Counted from the stretch's first letter, positions 12,432 to 25,344 are shown. The stretch: 64,000 bases of DNA from Niebla homalea (GCA_019925105.1 JAHGAU010000004.1:1054001-1118000), one strand, 5' to 3'. Notes: generated from the letters alone by a model not told the origin. Translations and numbers: made by a program.

Positions 12432-12727
12432 TGTCACGATGTGAGGGCTGAGGTGTGAGGGCTGAGGTGTGAGGGCTGAGGTGTGAGGGCTGAGGTGTGA
12501 GGGCTGAGGTGTGAGGGCTGAGGTGTGAGGGCTGAGGTGTGAGGGCTGAGGTGTGAGGGCTGAGGTGTGAGGGCTGCGATGCTGATAGCCAAGAGTTAAG
12601 TCAGCGCGTTAGGCTTAATAAGGCTTAGCGTATGCCCTCCGTATACTTATATATTATTATATTATAGATTTCTCTATATAATTAAAATTCAATTATATTT
12701 ACCCTTATTTTTATTAAGTCCGTAATA
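12432..12727 (+). repeat. Gypsy-2 5' LTR (296 bp, with expanded minisatellite)
   Basis: It starts TGTCACGATG directly after the CGTAT target duplication and aligns end to end with the 3' LTR. The 5' LTR is 296 bp and the 3' LTR 184 bp. The 112-base difference equals exactly eight 14-bp units of the internal array. Outside the array it has mostly C-to-T changes relative to the 3' LTR (for example TTTTTATTAAG against CCCCTACTGAG), so the two LTRs were mutated on opposite strands. Confidence 0.95.
12441..12576 (+). repeat. 14-bp minisatellite, ten GTGAGGGCTGAGGT units, in the 5' LTR
   Basis: There are nine full units and a tenth unit cut after ten bases. They are GC-rich and perfectly uniform, next to RIP-saturated sequence. 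The 3' LTR has only two units, both altered by G-to-A changes (TATAAAAGCTAAA and ATATAAGCGCT). Confidence 0.97.
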
Positions 12728-14720
12728 TAATTTTAATTATCTTTTTTAAGAAACGGGCGTTAATTGAATTATATAAAACCGATACCGGGTTTTAAGTAAA
12801 GGACTTAATAATTTACTTAAAGCGGGTATAATTAAGTAAAAACGTACTTTAAGATTATAGTGAGATTTAACCTAGAAGATTAATTTAAGTAAATAAGTTA
12901 TATTATTGGTAATAACCCAAGTTAAGAAACGTTAAGAAAAATTATATAAATACCGATATTATTAATAGTTAAAAAACTATTCTTAACCCCTAAGTAACGT
13001 ACGCCCGGGTGTTACTTTTATAACGAGTCCGGTAATAAGGACAATAAGAACGATCTCGAACGTTTATAGTAAGAAATATTTATATTTAAGAAAAGTTAAC
13101 GTAAGGAAAAGAAGAAACGATATATATTAAACGTAAATAATATAATTATAATAATAAAATTAATTAACGATAAGAACTAAATATTACGTATTAAAAATTT
13201 AAAGGATCTCAAGAAATTTTTTAACTGTAACTTATAAGTATAAATAGACGTAGTTAAATATATAATAAATATAAATATATTATTATAAAATAAAATAAAC
13301 ATACTTATATTGGATATAATAAAAACAAAAAGTTAAATTAGGGAGAATAAAAAGGTAAAGCGATATATAAATAAGATTATTTAAAAAGTATAAAGGGCCC
13401 TCAAAGAATCTATATTAATTACGTAAAACGTTAAAATTAACCTCTTTTTATTAAAAGATAACTTAAAGAGAATCCGTAATTATCGTAATTAATGCCGTTA
13501 AGAAGCAGATAACTATTTTTATAAAATTAAACGTCTTAAAGATAAAATTATACGTTTAATTAAAATTCATTATTCTTATAAAATATTAAATGACTTTATT
13601 AATAATATAGATTTTAAAGTTAATACCGGAAATTATTCCATAATAAGAAGTTTAAATTATATATAGGACCGTTATTATATTATTAAGGAACCAAGATTAT
13701 TATTATAATACCGAGAAAATAAAGTTAAAGGTAGCATTTATTATTTAAACCTTAAAATATTTAAATGTAACGATAATATATATAAGTAAGATATTTAAAG
13801 AATAAGGGTAAACTTTAACTTCTAATAAAACGTTATTCTTTTCCCGGATAAATAGTTAAAAATTATATATATCCGGGATTATTATAAGTTAATTATATTT
13901 AAGATTGTTAAAGCCCGTTTAATGTTAAAGAGTAATAACTTATATTTAATAATTATAAAAATTACAATCGACTTAATAAGTTTATTTAAAGAATTTAATT
14001 AAGAAAAAAAGTCAAATACTTTATTTTATAATATCAATTTTCTTATAAGTTCTATAAACAAAAACGAGAAATCTAATAGATTCCTTATATAATTTATTAT
14101 AATTATTGCCTTATTATAAATAATAACTCTATAGAAGATTTTAAATTTAAGATTTATAATTATATTTAAATTAAGGTAAAAAGTTATAAATGGTATAATT
14201 TATATTAATTTTCTTATATATATTAATTATTTACGGTAATACGATTTAAATATACGTACCGGTAATATATTTAATTTAATATTATTAAAAGAAAAATTTT
14301 TATTATAAAAATAAAGAGGGATAATAGAATAATATTAAAAATATAATCCCGTTAAGCTGATTTTGGTAATATTAACCTTAATTTAATTAAACGTCCTTCT
14401 TATATTATACAAAGACTTATAAAAAATAAGTGTTACTTTACTTACGGAAAAAAAAGGTATTTAATGAGTAATAATTTATTTCTTTGTAAAAAAAATACCT
14501 TCCGATAAACTTATTATTAAACTTGAATACGTCAAGTTCAATCATAATGAGAAAAATATTAAAGGTAACGGAAAAATCATATTAAATAAGTTAAAAAACG
14601 AATAATCCTTAATATAAGTTACAATTAAAAACTCCTTAATTAGGTATATAAAAGGATTATATAATTAAAGGATATTAATTAATTTATTAAAAGTTAATTA
14701 TGATTATATTATCTTTAACT
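12728..14720 (+). pseudogene. Gypsy-2 leader and gag region, degraded
   Basis: By position, after the 5' LTR and before protease, this should hold the primer-binding site and gag (capsid and nucleocapsid). I see no unambiguous capsid motif or intact CCHC knuckle. TAA and TAG stops occur in every frame. The bases directly after the LTR (TAATTTTAATTATC) do not obviously match a tRNA 3' end after RIP. The call rests on position only. The LINE fragment at 14721-15288 interrupts the downstream end. Confidence 0.5.
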
Positions 14721-15288
14721 GGGTTCCTAACGCAGTTCAGCCTCGCCGCGGAGATAGACGAGGTCGCCGAAGATCTGATTAACGAGCCCCGTTACCGGTC
14801 CAAATCCTCGGGACAGCGTAAAGGCTATACCCAGTAAGGGGCTTAGGGATATAACGCTGGTGCGGCGTGGGAAAGGGGTATAATAGTGTCGGCGGCGATA
14901 ATAACGGAGGGGTAGAAGGTATATATATCGGTAAAGGTATTTAAGGATATAACTTAATATTAATACTGGGTAAATTAGTAAAGATACGGAAGAGTAATAG
15001 GTCCGGGGGTAACCCCTATAATAATACGGTCGTAATATTATGGATTTCCTTAATAAAGTTAAAACGTAAGAGTTATATGAATTAATTACTACCCTTTAAA
15101 TAATTATTAATGCTTTCTACCTTAAGGGGTAATAAGTAAAGGTTTTATAGATACCATTTTTTTACTTTAACGTTATAAGTATGAGGTTTTTACGGTTATT
15201 AAGAAGGCTAAAAGGCCGCGTATTAAGGAACGCCGGAATTAGCTTAGCTAGATCCGTAGTATAAATCAATCAATCAATCAATCAATCA
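14721..15288 (+). mobile_element. 5'-truncated LINE copy (568 bp) with an unmutated 5' half
   Basis: This is the 3' terminal part of the LINE (ORF2 C-terminus, 3' UTR, AATC tail). The flanks share ATATTATCTTTAA (14706-14718 and 15289-15301), and the duplication extends two more bases with a C/T difference. Bases 14721-14890 keep many CpA, TpG and GC-rich codons (AGCCTCGCCGCGGAGATAGA) and align with the AT-converted stretch near 21900-22075 of LINE B. The 3' part from about 14920 is AT-converted like the other copies. The tail has six AATC-type units. It is inserted in Gypsy-2 between gag and protease. Confidence 0.93.
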
Positions 15289-15303
15289 ATATTATCTTTA
15301 ATT

Positions 15304-15720
15304 ATCGGAATAATTAAAATAAAACCGTTAATTTAACTTTACCGGGCAGGTCATATTATTTAAAGGGCAGAAAAAAGTTAAGTATCTTATGGATATTAAT
15401 ATATTAATATTCAGATTTATAAACAAAGCCTTTATAAGGCTTTATTATTTAAATATAAGCTTATTAATAAAACCTTATAAACTTAAATATATAAATAATA
15501 AGTTTAATATGAATATTACTTATATAATTAAAGTTACTATAATATTAGGAGATTATATTGATAAAATATAATATGTAATAATTATACTTGGGAAATACGA
15601 TATAATACTAAATATACTATAACTTAAACTATATAATCCGGAGGTAAATTTTTTTATATAATTTATAACCTTTAATTTAGACTAATATATAACTTATGAT
15701 TTTAATTATAATAAGTTAAT
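15304..15720 (+). pseudogene. Gypsy-2 aspartic protease remnant
   Basis: This is the retroviral-type aspartic protease that matures Gag-Pol in Ty3/Gypsy elements. A stretch open at 15389-15571 reads FRFINKAFIRLYYL where the family has AxGxAFIDxxFAxxxxL. It is followed by ITYIIKVTIILGDYIDKI (family DITHxVxxPxxIGxHxExI) and, just past the stop, ITLGKYDIILNI (family TxLGHYPIVLGIPWL). The catalytic D-[ST]-G segment lies in the more damaged bases just upstream of 15420. The order and spacing fit the region between gag and RT. Stops and missing catalytic residues make it inactive. Recognition is from family pattern only, not from a search. Confidence 0.75.
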
Positions 15721-16662
15721 AACGACAAGGAGCGGTATAAATATTTTACAATAAAATAAATCTATTCCTTAATATAATATAGTTAAGATTTTAATATACG
15801 CTTTCTTTAAAGTATTAAAGTTTAATAATAATAATGTAATTGTAATATAAACAGAATACTTTAAGTAATTATAAAAGAATAAACTTGATAAATCCGCGGT
15901 TATAACGATTAACGTCGTTATAATTATAACGGATAATTATAAGAAATTTTTTAATAAACTTATAAAAGAGCTTATTATATAAAATCAACTTAAATAAAAA
16001 ATACCGATATTTTATTATGACATTTTTAATATATAAGACCTTAAAAAAACAAGTAAAATCCTACCTTTTAAATTGATCGGTTATATAATTAAGTTAAAGA
16101 ATAGTTTTCGCCCGTTAATAAAAAGAGCGTTCAAGATATTAAGAGAATAAGCGATTATTATTAAAAAGTATATAGGTAATATATTAGGTAAAAAGTATAT
16201 TAAGCTTAATACCTTATTATATATAGCGCCGGTTCTGATCGTTAAAAAACTTAATAATAGATTAAGAGTATATATTGACTATAAAGTATTAAATACTTTA
16301 ATAATTAAAAATAAGAACGTATTATCCAATCCGTAAGATATTCTTAAGGTTATATTAAGCTTAAATATATATAAAATTTAATATTATAATTACTTTTAAT
16401 AAAATATAAATTAAGGAAGGATATAAGTTAAAAACTACCTTCCTTACAAAATACGGGCTTTGTAAATACGTAATAGTACTTTTTGGGCTTTATAACGTAT
16501 TAAGTCTATTCTAATCTTTTATTAATAAAGTCCTTAAACAATACCTTAATATTTTTTATATTATATACTTAAACGATATTTTAATATATAATAATAAAAA
16601 GGAAACTTATATACAATATACTCATTTAATCTTAATAAAATTAAGAGAAGTATATTTATTCT
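15721..16662 (+). pseudogene. Gypsy-2 reverse transcriptase, N-terminal part
   Basis: RT motifs appear in order after about 16220: APVLIVKKLNNRLRVYIDYKVLN (APxLFVxKKxGxLRxCVDYRxLN), a KIRAL segment (YGLFEY), FWALQRIKS (PFGLxNAP region), and YILKRY/YLNDILIYN near 16560-16595 (family YLDDILIYS). It then breaks at LINE B. The frame resumes after LINE B at about 22485 with LFLNINKYKFNIKRVKYL (family LFxKxEKCEFxxxxVxFLG), which confirms the nested insertion. TAA stops and at least one apparent frameshift are present. Confidence 0.85.
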
Positions 16663-16694
16663 GATATTTACTGGGTAATTTGAATGAAATTGGA

Positions 16695-18350
16695 ATGGCG
16701 ACGAACAAGGGGACCCTAGAGGTCCAAAACGATACGTATACGTATAACTTTAATAATAGTAAAAGAAGTATATTAAGTGCGATAAGTAGAAGTAGCGTAA
16801 TAATTAAGAATAAAGTAATAAACGGGTAAATAACCTACATTAATAGAAACGGTAATAACCCGTATAAGCAATATAATAATAATAAGCCGGATAACGCTTA
16901 AAATAAATAAGGGAATTAAGGTTAATAAAATACGTATATTAAGGTATATAAAACGCATAATAATAATACGGAAATAATAAATAAATAAAGGGGTAAAAAG
17001 GTTAATATAATATTAATGGCGAGGGATATAAGCAGAAAAAAAAGGCAAAAAGATTATGGTAAAAGTACTATTAAGGGTATATAAAAGGGAAATAAAATTA
17101 ATAAGGAGGATAAGACTTTAAGGGATTAAAGGTAAAAAACGGAAACGGTATATTACCCGGTAAATAAAGGCAAAAGGGCGGTAAAGGAGGCGGTAAAGGT
17201 TTTAAAAAGACTCCTTACGGTAAAGTGGAAAAATATTACGTTAAAGACTTAACCAATACTATAAATTAAGCTAAAAAACGTAAGGGACTTCTATATAAAA
17301 ATAAAGGTAAAACTAAGGAAAACGGAGCGGCTATAGGGCTCTTAAGGGGCGGTAATAAGGGCGTTAATAAAGGGTAAAAACGGTAGCCTAAGATTAAATA
17401 TATAAAATAAGAATATAAAGGTAACGGCCTTTTAAATGAAAGAAAGCTGGGTAATAAGGGTAATAAAGGGGGTACCCGCGGTAGAGAATAAGGGGATAAT
17501 AAAAAAGAGGGTAACTACGTTAAGGAAAACGAAGATAATAACGGTTTACTTATTTAATAACGAAAAGAAAAACGTGGCGGTAAAAATAAACCCGCTATAA
17601 TTAATAAAGGTTTTTAAGGTAATAATAAAACCGTTAATAAAATAGATTATTATAATACGTAAACTATAAAGTAAGGATATTTTCCTTAATATAACGTTTT
17701 TAAAAATGAAAAAAAGTTTAAAAAGGTTTAAAACTTAAATTAATAAAAAAGAATATAAGTTAATTAAAATTTTAAGGCAATTATTTACCGTTATAATAAA
17801 TAAGATATACTTATTATATTTTAAAAAAATTAAGAGAAAAATTATATTAAGGAATATAAAAAAGGAAAATATAATTCTTTATTTAAAGCTTAAGATCGTT
17901 AATTATAAACTTCCGCCGGTAATAAAGAGATTTAACTTCTTAAAATACATAAAAAGGTACTTTACCGTTATATTAAGCGTAACGTTAATAAAAATATATA
18001 ATAACGTCTTAAATAAAAAGATTATTAAAAAGGGATTTCTTAAAATAACTTAATTATAAGATAAAGCGGCTAATATTTATTAATATTTTAAGTATTAAAG
18101 TTATAAATATATTATTATAAAATATTTTAATATTATAAAGTATATAATTTATATTAAAAATTATAATACTTATAAATATATAAAGTTAATAATTAAAGGG
18201 CTTATAAAGGATATACTTAAATATATTACGTATAATAAGGAGGGATACTTAATATAGGATTCTAAATATATAATAAGAGTTAAAAAGATTAAACGTAAAA
18301 AAACCCGGATAACCGCGAAAATCCAACGGTATAATACGTATAAAATTAAT
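16695..18350 (+). pseudogene. LINE B ORF1 remnant
   Basis: The start is the shared ATGGCGACGAACAAGGGGAC. The C-terminal block near 17890-18050 reads NYKLPPVIKRFN, then YFTVILSVTLIKIYNNVLN, and matches LINE C closely. A following Y/C-rich segment near 18060-18190 could be degraded CCHC knuckles of the ORF1 C-terminus, as is usual in this clade. The function would be binding of the LINE RNA. It is inactive. The antisense open stretch at 16773-16958 is only a mirror of mutated codons. The 3' limit is approximate. Confidence 0.7.
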
Positions 18351-18429
18351 TTAATAAGTTAATTAAAAGTAATTTTAAAACGTAAACTTAATTAATTAAA
18401 TAATAAAAAATAAATAATAATAAAGAAAA

Positions 18430-21400
18430 GAAAGCTCTTTATAATTTTAACCTTAAAAGCCGGCCGTTTTACGTTTTTAATAATAATCGGGAAGGTATTA
18501 AACCAGAAAACGCTTAACTTTAATAAAAAACCTATAATTTAAACGGATATAAAAAAAAGAACCTTTATAAAGGTTAATATATAATATATTAACGTTTTTA
18601 AGAATAATATAATATAACGTTTATAATGAAAGAATTAAAGTAATAATATTAATATTTAAGTTTAAAAAAGTTAAGGATATTAACGTTATAATAATATAAA
18701 AATTACCGTATAATTTATATATATATTTATTTATTAACCCGGAGGAAAAGTTTTATTTAACCTTTAAGGGGGATAAAATAACCAAAATATACTTCTTTAT
18801 AAATAAGCGGCTTAATATAAATAATTAAAATATTATTTATTATAATAAAAACCTTTATATATTCCGTATTATAAAGGAAGGAAACTTAAAGGGCGACTTT
18901 AATATCTATAATATATATAACCCGCCGTTAATTAATAAAGAAGGACCTTTTATAATACCATTACTTAAAAAGGTTTTAATTATTTTAAGTAAATATATAT
19001 TATTTAAAGACTTTAACTTATATTATTATATATAAAATAAAAAAGGATATATAATAAATTATATTAAATCGGATAACCTATTAATAATTACCGCTTAAGT
19101 TAATTTCTTATTATTAATACTATAAAAAACTATTACGTAAGAGAGTTATAAGTTTAAAACGATAATTAATTTAATCTTTAATATAAAAGGGGTTACCGGC
19201 ACGGTTATAATATATAAACTATAAAAAGACTTAAAATATAGCTCGGATTATATATTAATATAAATAACTTTAAATTAAACCGTTAATATAACTTTATTAT
19301 TATTAATAAAGAAAACGTAAAAAACGGTTAAGGAAATAAAGGTTTATATAAAAACGGAGGAAATAATAATATAATTTATAAACCTCTTTTAATTAAATAA
19401 TAAAGACCGGATCGATTTTTTTATAGAATAAATAATAAAGATATTAAATAAAATAATCGATAAGATTATTTTAATAATGAAACCCTTTTAAAGAGTTAAA
19501 ATTTATTAGAATAAAAAATATATGACCATAACTATAAAAATAAAAAGGCTAATTAAATAAATATTTAAGTATAAGAATTAAGAAATATTTAATTAATTAA
19601 GGGTTATTTAAAAGGAAAAAGAAAAAATTATTAAGAAAGTTAAGTAAATATATTTTTAATTTACGGTATATAATTTAACGGTTTTACTTTATAATATTTA
19701 AAAGTTAATAAAGTATAATAGAGAATAAAGTAAGAAACCAAAGTTTATTCTTAAATTCTTATTTTTTAAAAAATTTAATAATATATTAATTAATACCTTT
19801 AACGGTAAGATTAAGGCCTTTAAAAAAGCATTTTTCCCTTTTTTATTAAAAGTTAACCTAAACGATATCGATAACGTTACGTATTTTAACCTTATATTAA
19901 TAAATAAAATAATAATATAAAATATAATAATTAAGGCGATTAATAGAAGAATAAAGCCCCGGAATTAAATAGGATTTTTAATAAATTCCTAATAATAATA
20001 ACCTTACCGTTTAAAAAGGTCTTTATTTATTTCTTTTAAATATATTTTAATATCGGCTATTATTTACGTAAGTTTAAGGAGATAAAGATAATTATCCTTA
20101 AAAAATTTATTAAGCCGGATTACTTTAAGGTAAAGTTTTATAGACTTATTATACTTTTATATACGTTAAAGAAAGCCTTAAAGATAATAATAATAAAGAT
20201 CCTTAGTAACTATATAAAAAACTACGGACTTCTCCTTAATTAATAAATAGGAATAAGAAAAAGTAAATTAATAAAAATAGCCCTTAAAGGACTAATTAAC
20301 GGTATATATACGGTATAAGGTTACGGAAAGAAGCATATTACGAGTTTTTTTTTTCTTAATATTACGGGTATTTTCAATAAAGTAAATTATCAGAAATTAC
20401 TATATAACTTAAGGAAAAAAGGGATATTACTTTTTTAATTAAATAAATGAAAAGTTTCCTAAATAACCGAGTTATATTAATTAACTTAAGATAAAAGATA
20501 AGCTTAATAAAGCCCATTATAATAAAGATTCCTTAAAGATCGTTTATTTCTTTTATATTATTTTTATTCTTTAACGGTCCTTTAATTGAAAAATTTATTA
20601 AGTTAAAATAAAAAATTTAAGTTAAAGGCTTTATTAACGATATTTACCTTTTAATTTATAATACTTTTCTACGGATAAATTATTTAGAATTAAGATAGGC
20701 TTATAAAGTCTATCTTTAATAAGTAAGAACTTACGGGGCTTAATTTATACTATATAAGTATAAGCTTATTTATATAATTAAAAGTTTAAAATTATATAAT
20801 ATAATAATTATAATAAACTTAAGTAAAGTTACGGTAAAGCCGGATACCAGTATTAAAGTCCTTAGCCTTTAAATAAATAAGAAGCTTAATTAAAAGGATT
20901 ATATAAAAAAAATCTAAAAAAAAATAACTTTATAAGAAAAAGGTTTTATTTATTTCATTATATTAATATAGAAAATTACGTTATAGAAAACCCGGACTAT
21001 TTATTAGGCTATAATAAAGTTAGCTATAATATACGTTATGGCCATCTAATATATACTTAAGGGTACTCCGGGATATAAGAAAAAGCTTATTTAAATATTA
21101 TAGAAAGTTTAAAATTAATACTTAAAAATAATTAACAATATTTATAAAGTAACCTTTATCCCGGTATTAAAGTTTAAGGTTTTTATACCGCCGATTAAGG
21201 TCTTATTAAATTAAATAGTCGCTTAAATAAAATTAAAGAAATATATATATTTAGCTATAATAATAGGAAACGGACGGATCCGTTAAAATCTTAATAAACT
21301 TAAAGTTAAAGGGAATAAATTAAAGATATTTATTTCCTTTCTTATTAAGATAAAGTAAAAATAAGCTAAGAAAAAGGTTAATTTTACCGGTATCCTAAAA

Positions 21401-22368
21401 ATTAGCCTAAACGGGTATAAATTCCTACCAGGCGTAAAAAAGATTAAGATTAAAGGGATTTAAAAAGCGAAAACTATAATAATTATTTTATAAACTATAA
21501 TAAAATAGATTAAGTATTAACGGAAATATAAAGATTTTATATTTTAAAGTTATTACTGTTTAATTCTTAACGATAAAAAGATTATTAATAAGTATTTCTG
21601 TTATTATAATATTATAAAAAAGGGTAATAATATATTAATAATTTAACTCCGGACGGATAAAAACGGTTTAACTTACTTCCTATTTATTATATATATTAAA
21701 GGTCGGATAAACGCCGGATATAAGTACGGATAAAGGAAGTAGGATATTATATACGTCCTTATTTTTTATCCCTTATTTATAAAGGTTAAGTTAAAACTTA
21801 TTATAAAAATTAATATTTATAATTATTATTAAATATTATTTATAAAGCGAAGTATCCGGGTAACCGTTAAGTTTATAATATTTATTAAATTATTATTATA
21901 ATTTAAGCTCGTTATAAAGATAAATAAGGTTATTAAAAACCTTATAAAAAAGGCCCGTTACCGGCTAAGAAAGAAAAAAAGGAGCGGAAACCGGTTACGT
22001 TAATTATATAAACCGGAAAGCATTTTTTATAGCCGTAAAGATATAATAATAAACGTTTATTAAAAGTCTTTAAAGGAATTAACGGCGATAATAATATAAG
22101 AGGGATATATATTAAATACATAAATATTAATAAAAACATTTAAAGATATTATATAAAGTTAAGGTAATATAAATATATAAAGAAGCAAAAGAATAATAAG
22201 TTTAAAGATAACCTTTATAAAAATATAATTATAATATTACAGATTTTCTTAAGGGAGTTAAAATATAGGAAGTATATAAATAAATTATTACTCTTTAAAC
22301 GGCCGTTAATATCCTTTACCTTAAAGGATAAAGGGTAAAGGCCTGGTAAACGCCGGTTTTTACCCTAA
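18430..22368 (+). pseudogene. LINE B ORF2 remnant (endonuclease, RT, C-terminal zinc knuckle)
   Basis: The endonuclease spans about 18620-19270, with LFKDFNLYYY near 19000-19030 (family LLGDFNLHH), then INLIFN and SDYILI blocks (family TIDLVF, SDHxPI). Reverse transcriptase spans about 19750-20720, with GFINDIYLLIYNT near 20627-20670, where the catalytic FVDD Asp is changed to Asn. The C-terminal part near 21644-21850 reads LRTDKNGLTYFL followed by a mutated C-x-C...H...C segment (QDIIYVLIFYPLF), a hallmark of fungal Tad1 ORF2. The stop at 22366-22368 aligns with that of the less damaged fragment 55831-56046. It is inactive. The antisense open stretch at 21942-22139 is a shadow. Confidence 0.82.
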
Positions 22369-22482
22369 CGTTATAAGTATCAGGTTCTTACGGTTATTAA
22401 TAAGGCTAAAAGGCCGCGTATTAAGGAACGCCGGAATTAGCTTAACTAGACCCGTAGTATAAATCAATCAATCAATCAATCA

Positions 22483-25330
22483 ATATTTATTCTTAAATAT
22501 TAATAAATATAAATTTAATATAAAAAGGGTTAAGTACCTTAAAGTTATAATTATAACGGACGGTCTTAAAATCAATCGTAAAAAAGTTAAGATAGTTAAA
22601 AAATAATAAATATTAAGATATATTAAAAATATATAAATATTCCTTAACTTTATAAATTTCTATAGGAAATTTATCGCTAACTATTTAAGAATAATAACGT
22701 TATTAATAAATTTTAAAAAGTTAATATTTAAATAGGAGTTTAAATATTTATAAGTATTGGGTAAACCGGAATAAAAGGCTTTTAATACTTTAAAGGAAGC
22801 CTTTATAATAATATTAATCTTAATATATTTTAATCTAAATAAGGAAACGTGGTTGAAAATTAATACTTCGAGTTATATTATCGCGGTTATCTTATTATAA
22901 AAAGACTTAAAAGATTTTACGTTTAATTGCTTTTTTATTAAAGAAAATATTGCCGTAAAAATATAATTATAAGATTTATAATAAAGAGCTATTAAGAATA
23001 ATATCTATATTTAAAAAATAATACCTTAAATTAATTAATATACTTATTAAGGACCCTATTAAGGTAATTATAGATTATAAGAATCTAAAGTACTTTATAA
23101 TATCAAAGCGATTAAATAAAATATAAGCGAGATAAATTAAGTTACTTTCTGAGTTTAACTTTTAAATTACTTATTAATTAAAAAAACAAAAATTTAAGCC
23201 AGATAACTTAATAAGGAGATAAAAGGACCTATTAATTATAAAGGATAATAATCGGAGCCGATTTTAAATATAAACTACATTAAAATTATTGAATTTTAAC
23301 CTAAATTTAAAAGTTAATTTAATAAAATTATTAATTAATAAATCGGAAGCTTACGTTATAGATTTATATATATTAATTTATACCTTAAGTAACAAAGTAC
23401 TTAAAGATAAAGAATTATTAAAGTAATTACTTTTAAAAAAATTAAGAATAAATATATTAAATAAAACATTAATAGAATAATCGCCTAATATAACCCTTAT
23501 ATTTTAAGTTAAGTTATTATTATAAATTTAAAATGCGTACGTAAATAGTAATGTATTGGATTATATAATCCAAAGAAACGGATAATAAAAAAATCTTTTT
23601 AAAATTATTAAGAAAAACCTCGTTAAATTAAAGCTAAATTATTGCAACGTCCGGGACGGCTTATTTTACGTCGTTCATAAATTATTTATACCTATAAATA
23701 ATAACTTACGTACGGGGTTCGTACGTTTAATTTATAAAGTAACCGTAAAAAACTATATTAATAAAATAATAACGTATAAGCGTTTAAGTTTATAATGTTA
23801 TTAACTATGAATAATAGACTTAACATTCCGGTTTATTAAGTTATACTATATATATAAGAAATTAAAGTATATCGTAAAGGGAAATACGGGTTACTTAAAT
23901 TATTACCCGTTCTAAATAGGTATTAAACGGAAATTTCTATTAACTTTATCGTTAAATTATTAAATTATAAGCGCTACGATAAGGTTTATAAGTATATTAT
24001 AATAATAATCGACCGATTATTTAAAAAAAAAAGTTTATGCTTTTTAATAAGTTAAATATACTTATTGTTATTTAAGTGTTTATTAATTAAGTATAAAGAG
24101 AAACGGGATACCTTAAGTTAATCGTCTTAAATAAAGGAACGTAATTTATATTATATTTCTGATAGAAATTATATTAAAAAGTTAAAATAAAGCCGAAATT
24201 ATTTATTAGCTTTTATCTTGAAATTAACGGTTAAACTAGAAATATAAACGGTATACTTAAGTAATACTTACGGTCTTACGTTAATCATAATTAGGATAAT
24301 TAAGTAAATTTCTTTTTAATTATTAAATTTAAAATAAATTCTATAATAAACTTAATTATTCAGTTTTTATCCTTTTTTATAATAAAGGGTTATATACCGC
24401 GTTCTAGAGTCGAAGCTTTAAAGTTTATAATGTTTAAGATATTAAAATAGAAAAAGAAAATAAAAGTATATAATATATTAATCCGTAAAATCAATAAGTT
24501 AAAAAAGTTTATAAAAAAAGAAATTAAGTAAATTTAAGCTATATAAGTAGTTAGGTTAATAAATATTATTACCCTTTACCGCAATTTTGGGTTAATAATA
24601 TAATAATACTTAACGTAAGAAATATTAAAATAAGTCGTTCTTTTAGATCCTAGGATTATAAAAACCTTAAGCCGTTCATAATTACTCAAATTATTAATAA
24701 TTCCGCATATAAGTTAAAGTTGCCTAAATTAATAAAAAGGGTTTATTTTATCTTTTATCTTTTATTTAATATTATTATATTATTATATATAAACCCCGCT
24801 TCCGGAATAAATTATATAGCCGTTACCGCCGGTTAACGTTAATAATAAAAACGTAAATTACAATACGCTTAAAGTAATTAACTTTAAACTCAATAAAAGA
24901 AGTAATAACCCTCTTATAGGTATAAGAGGCTATTTTATATACCGAGTAAAGTACGTAGGCTATTATAAATAGAACGTACGTTTATTATAATAAGAATATA
25001 TTAATATTGCCGGATACCTATATTTAATTATAAATTACTATTATTAATACCCCGATAAGCCAGGCTTATATTTAATATTTAAAATATTAAAGGATTAAAA
25101 TTCTATACTTATAACTTATTTATTAATTAATAATTTTAAAAGTTAAAGCTTTAATTAATTTATTGAATTATAAAATTAAAAAAATATATTAAGCGCTGTA
25201 GTTAAATAAGTTATTTTATACAGATACAGAAGAAAGCCTATAAATTAAAGCTTATATATATTTTAAGTGGTTACGTAAGGCACCTATTAAACCTTATTTA
25301 CGTAAATAGTTTACCGGAGCTCATTATTAA
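22483..25330 (+). pseudogene. Gypsy-2 pol remnant: RT end, RNase H, integrase, chromodomain-like end
   Basis: After LINE B the RT thumb frame continues. RNase H follows, with KINTSSYIIAVILL near 22857-22900 (family ETDASxxAIAxVL). Integrase sits near 23860-24350, with TEISINFIVKLLNYKRYDKV and IIIIIDRLFKKKSL (family DISMDFVxxLPxSxxxxxILVVVDRLTKxxHF). Near 24930-25070 the residues RGYFIYRVKYVGYYK, then YPDKPG, fit a C-terminal chromodomain (family YxVKWxGY, then YHxRYPxKPGP), which directs integration to heterochromatin in chromoviruses. Several stops are present. It ends at the polypurine tract. Confidence 0.82.
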
Positions 25331-25344
25331 AAGAGGGGGGGTAA
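25329..25344 (+). other. Gypsy-2 polypurine tract
   Basis: AAAAGAGGGGGGGTAA directly precedes the 3' LTR. It is the expected primer for plus-strand DNA synthesis. The similar tract of Gypsy-1 is at 26009-26025. Confidence 0.85.

Larger units (their letters stand above)
16663..22482 (+). mobile_element. Tad1-type LINE copy B, full length, inserted in Gypsy-2 RT
   Basis: This is a 5820-bp LINE flanked by ATATTTATTCT (16652-16662 and 22483-22493). The last two bases of the tail may belong to either side, so the duplication is 9-11 bp. The ATG is at 16695, giving a 32-base leader. Removing the LINE rejoins the Gypsy-2 RT frame. It is one of the clearest copies for domain reading. The tail is (AATC)n at about 22463-22482. 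Confidence 0.95.

Noticed and set aside
12441..12576. CRISPR-like array
   Set aside because: Units are directly adjacent without spacers and are 14 bp long. It is a minisatellite within an LTR.
21942..22139. Minus-strand frames at 21942-22139, 58091-58288 and plus-strand 40392-40598 as a conserved small protein
   Set aside because: They lie antisense to the same part of LINE ORF2 in three copies. Similarity comes from the shared LINE.
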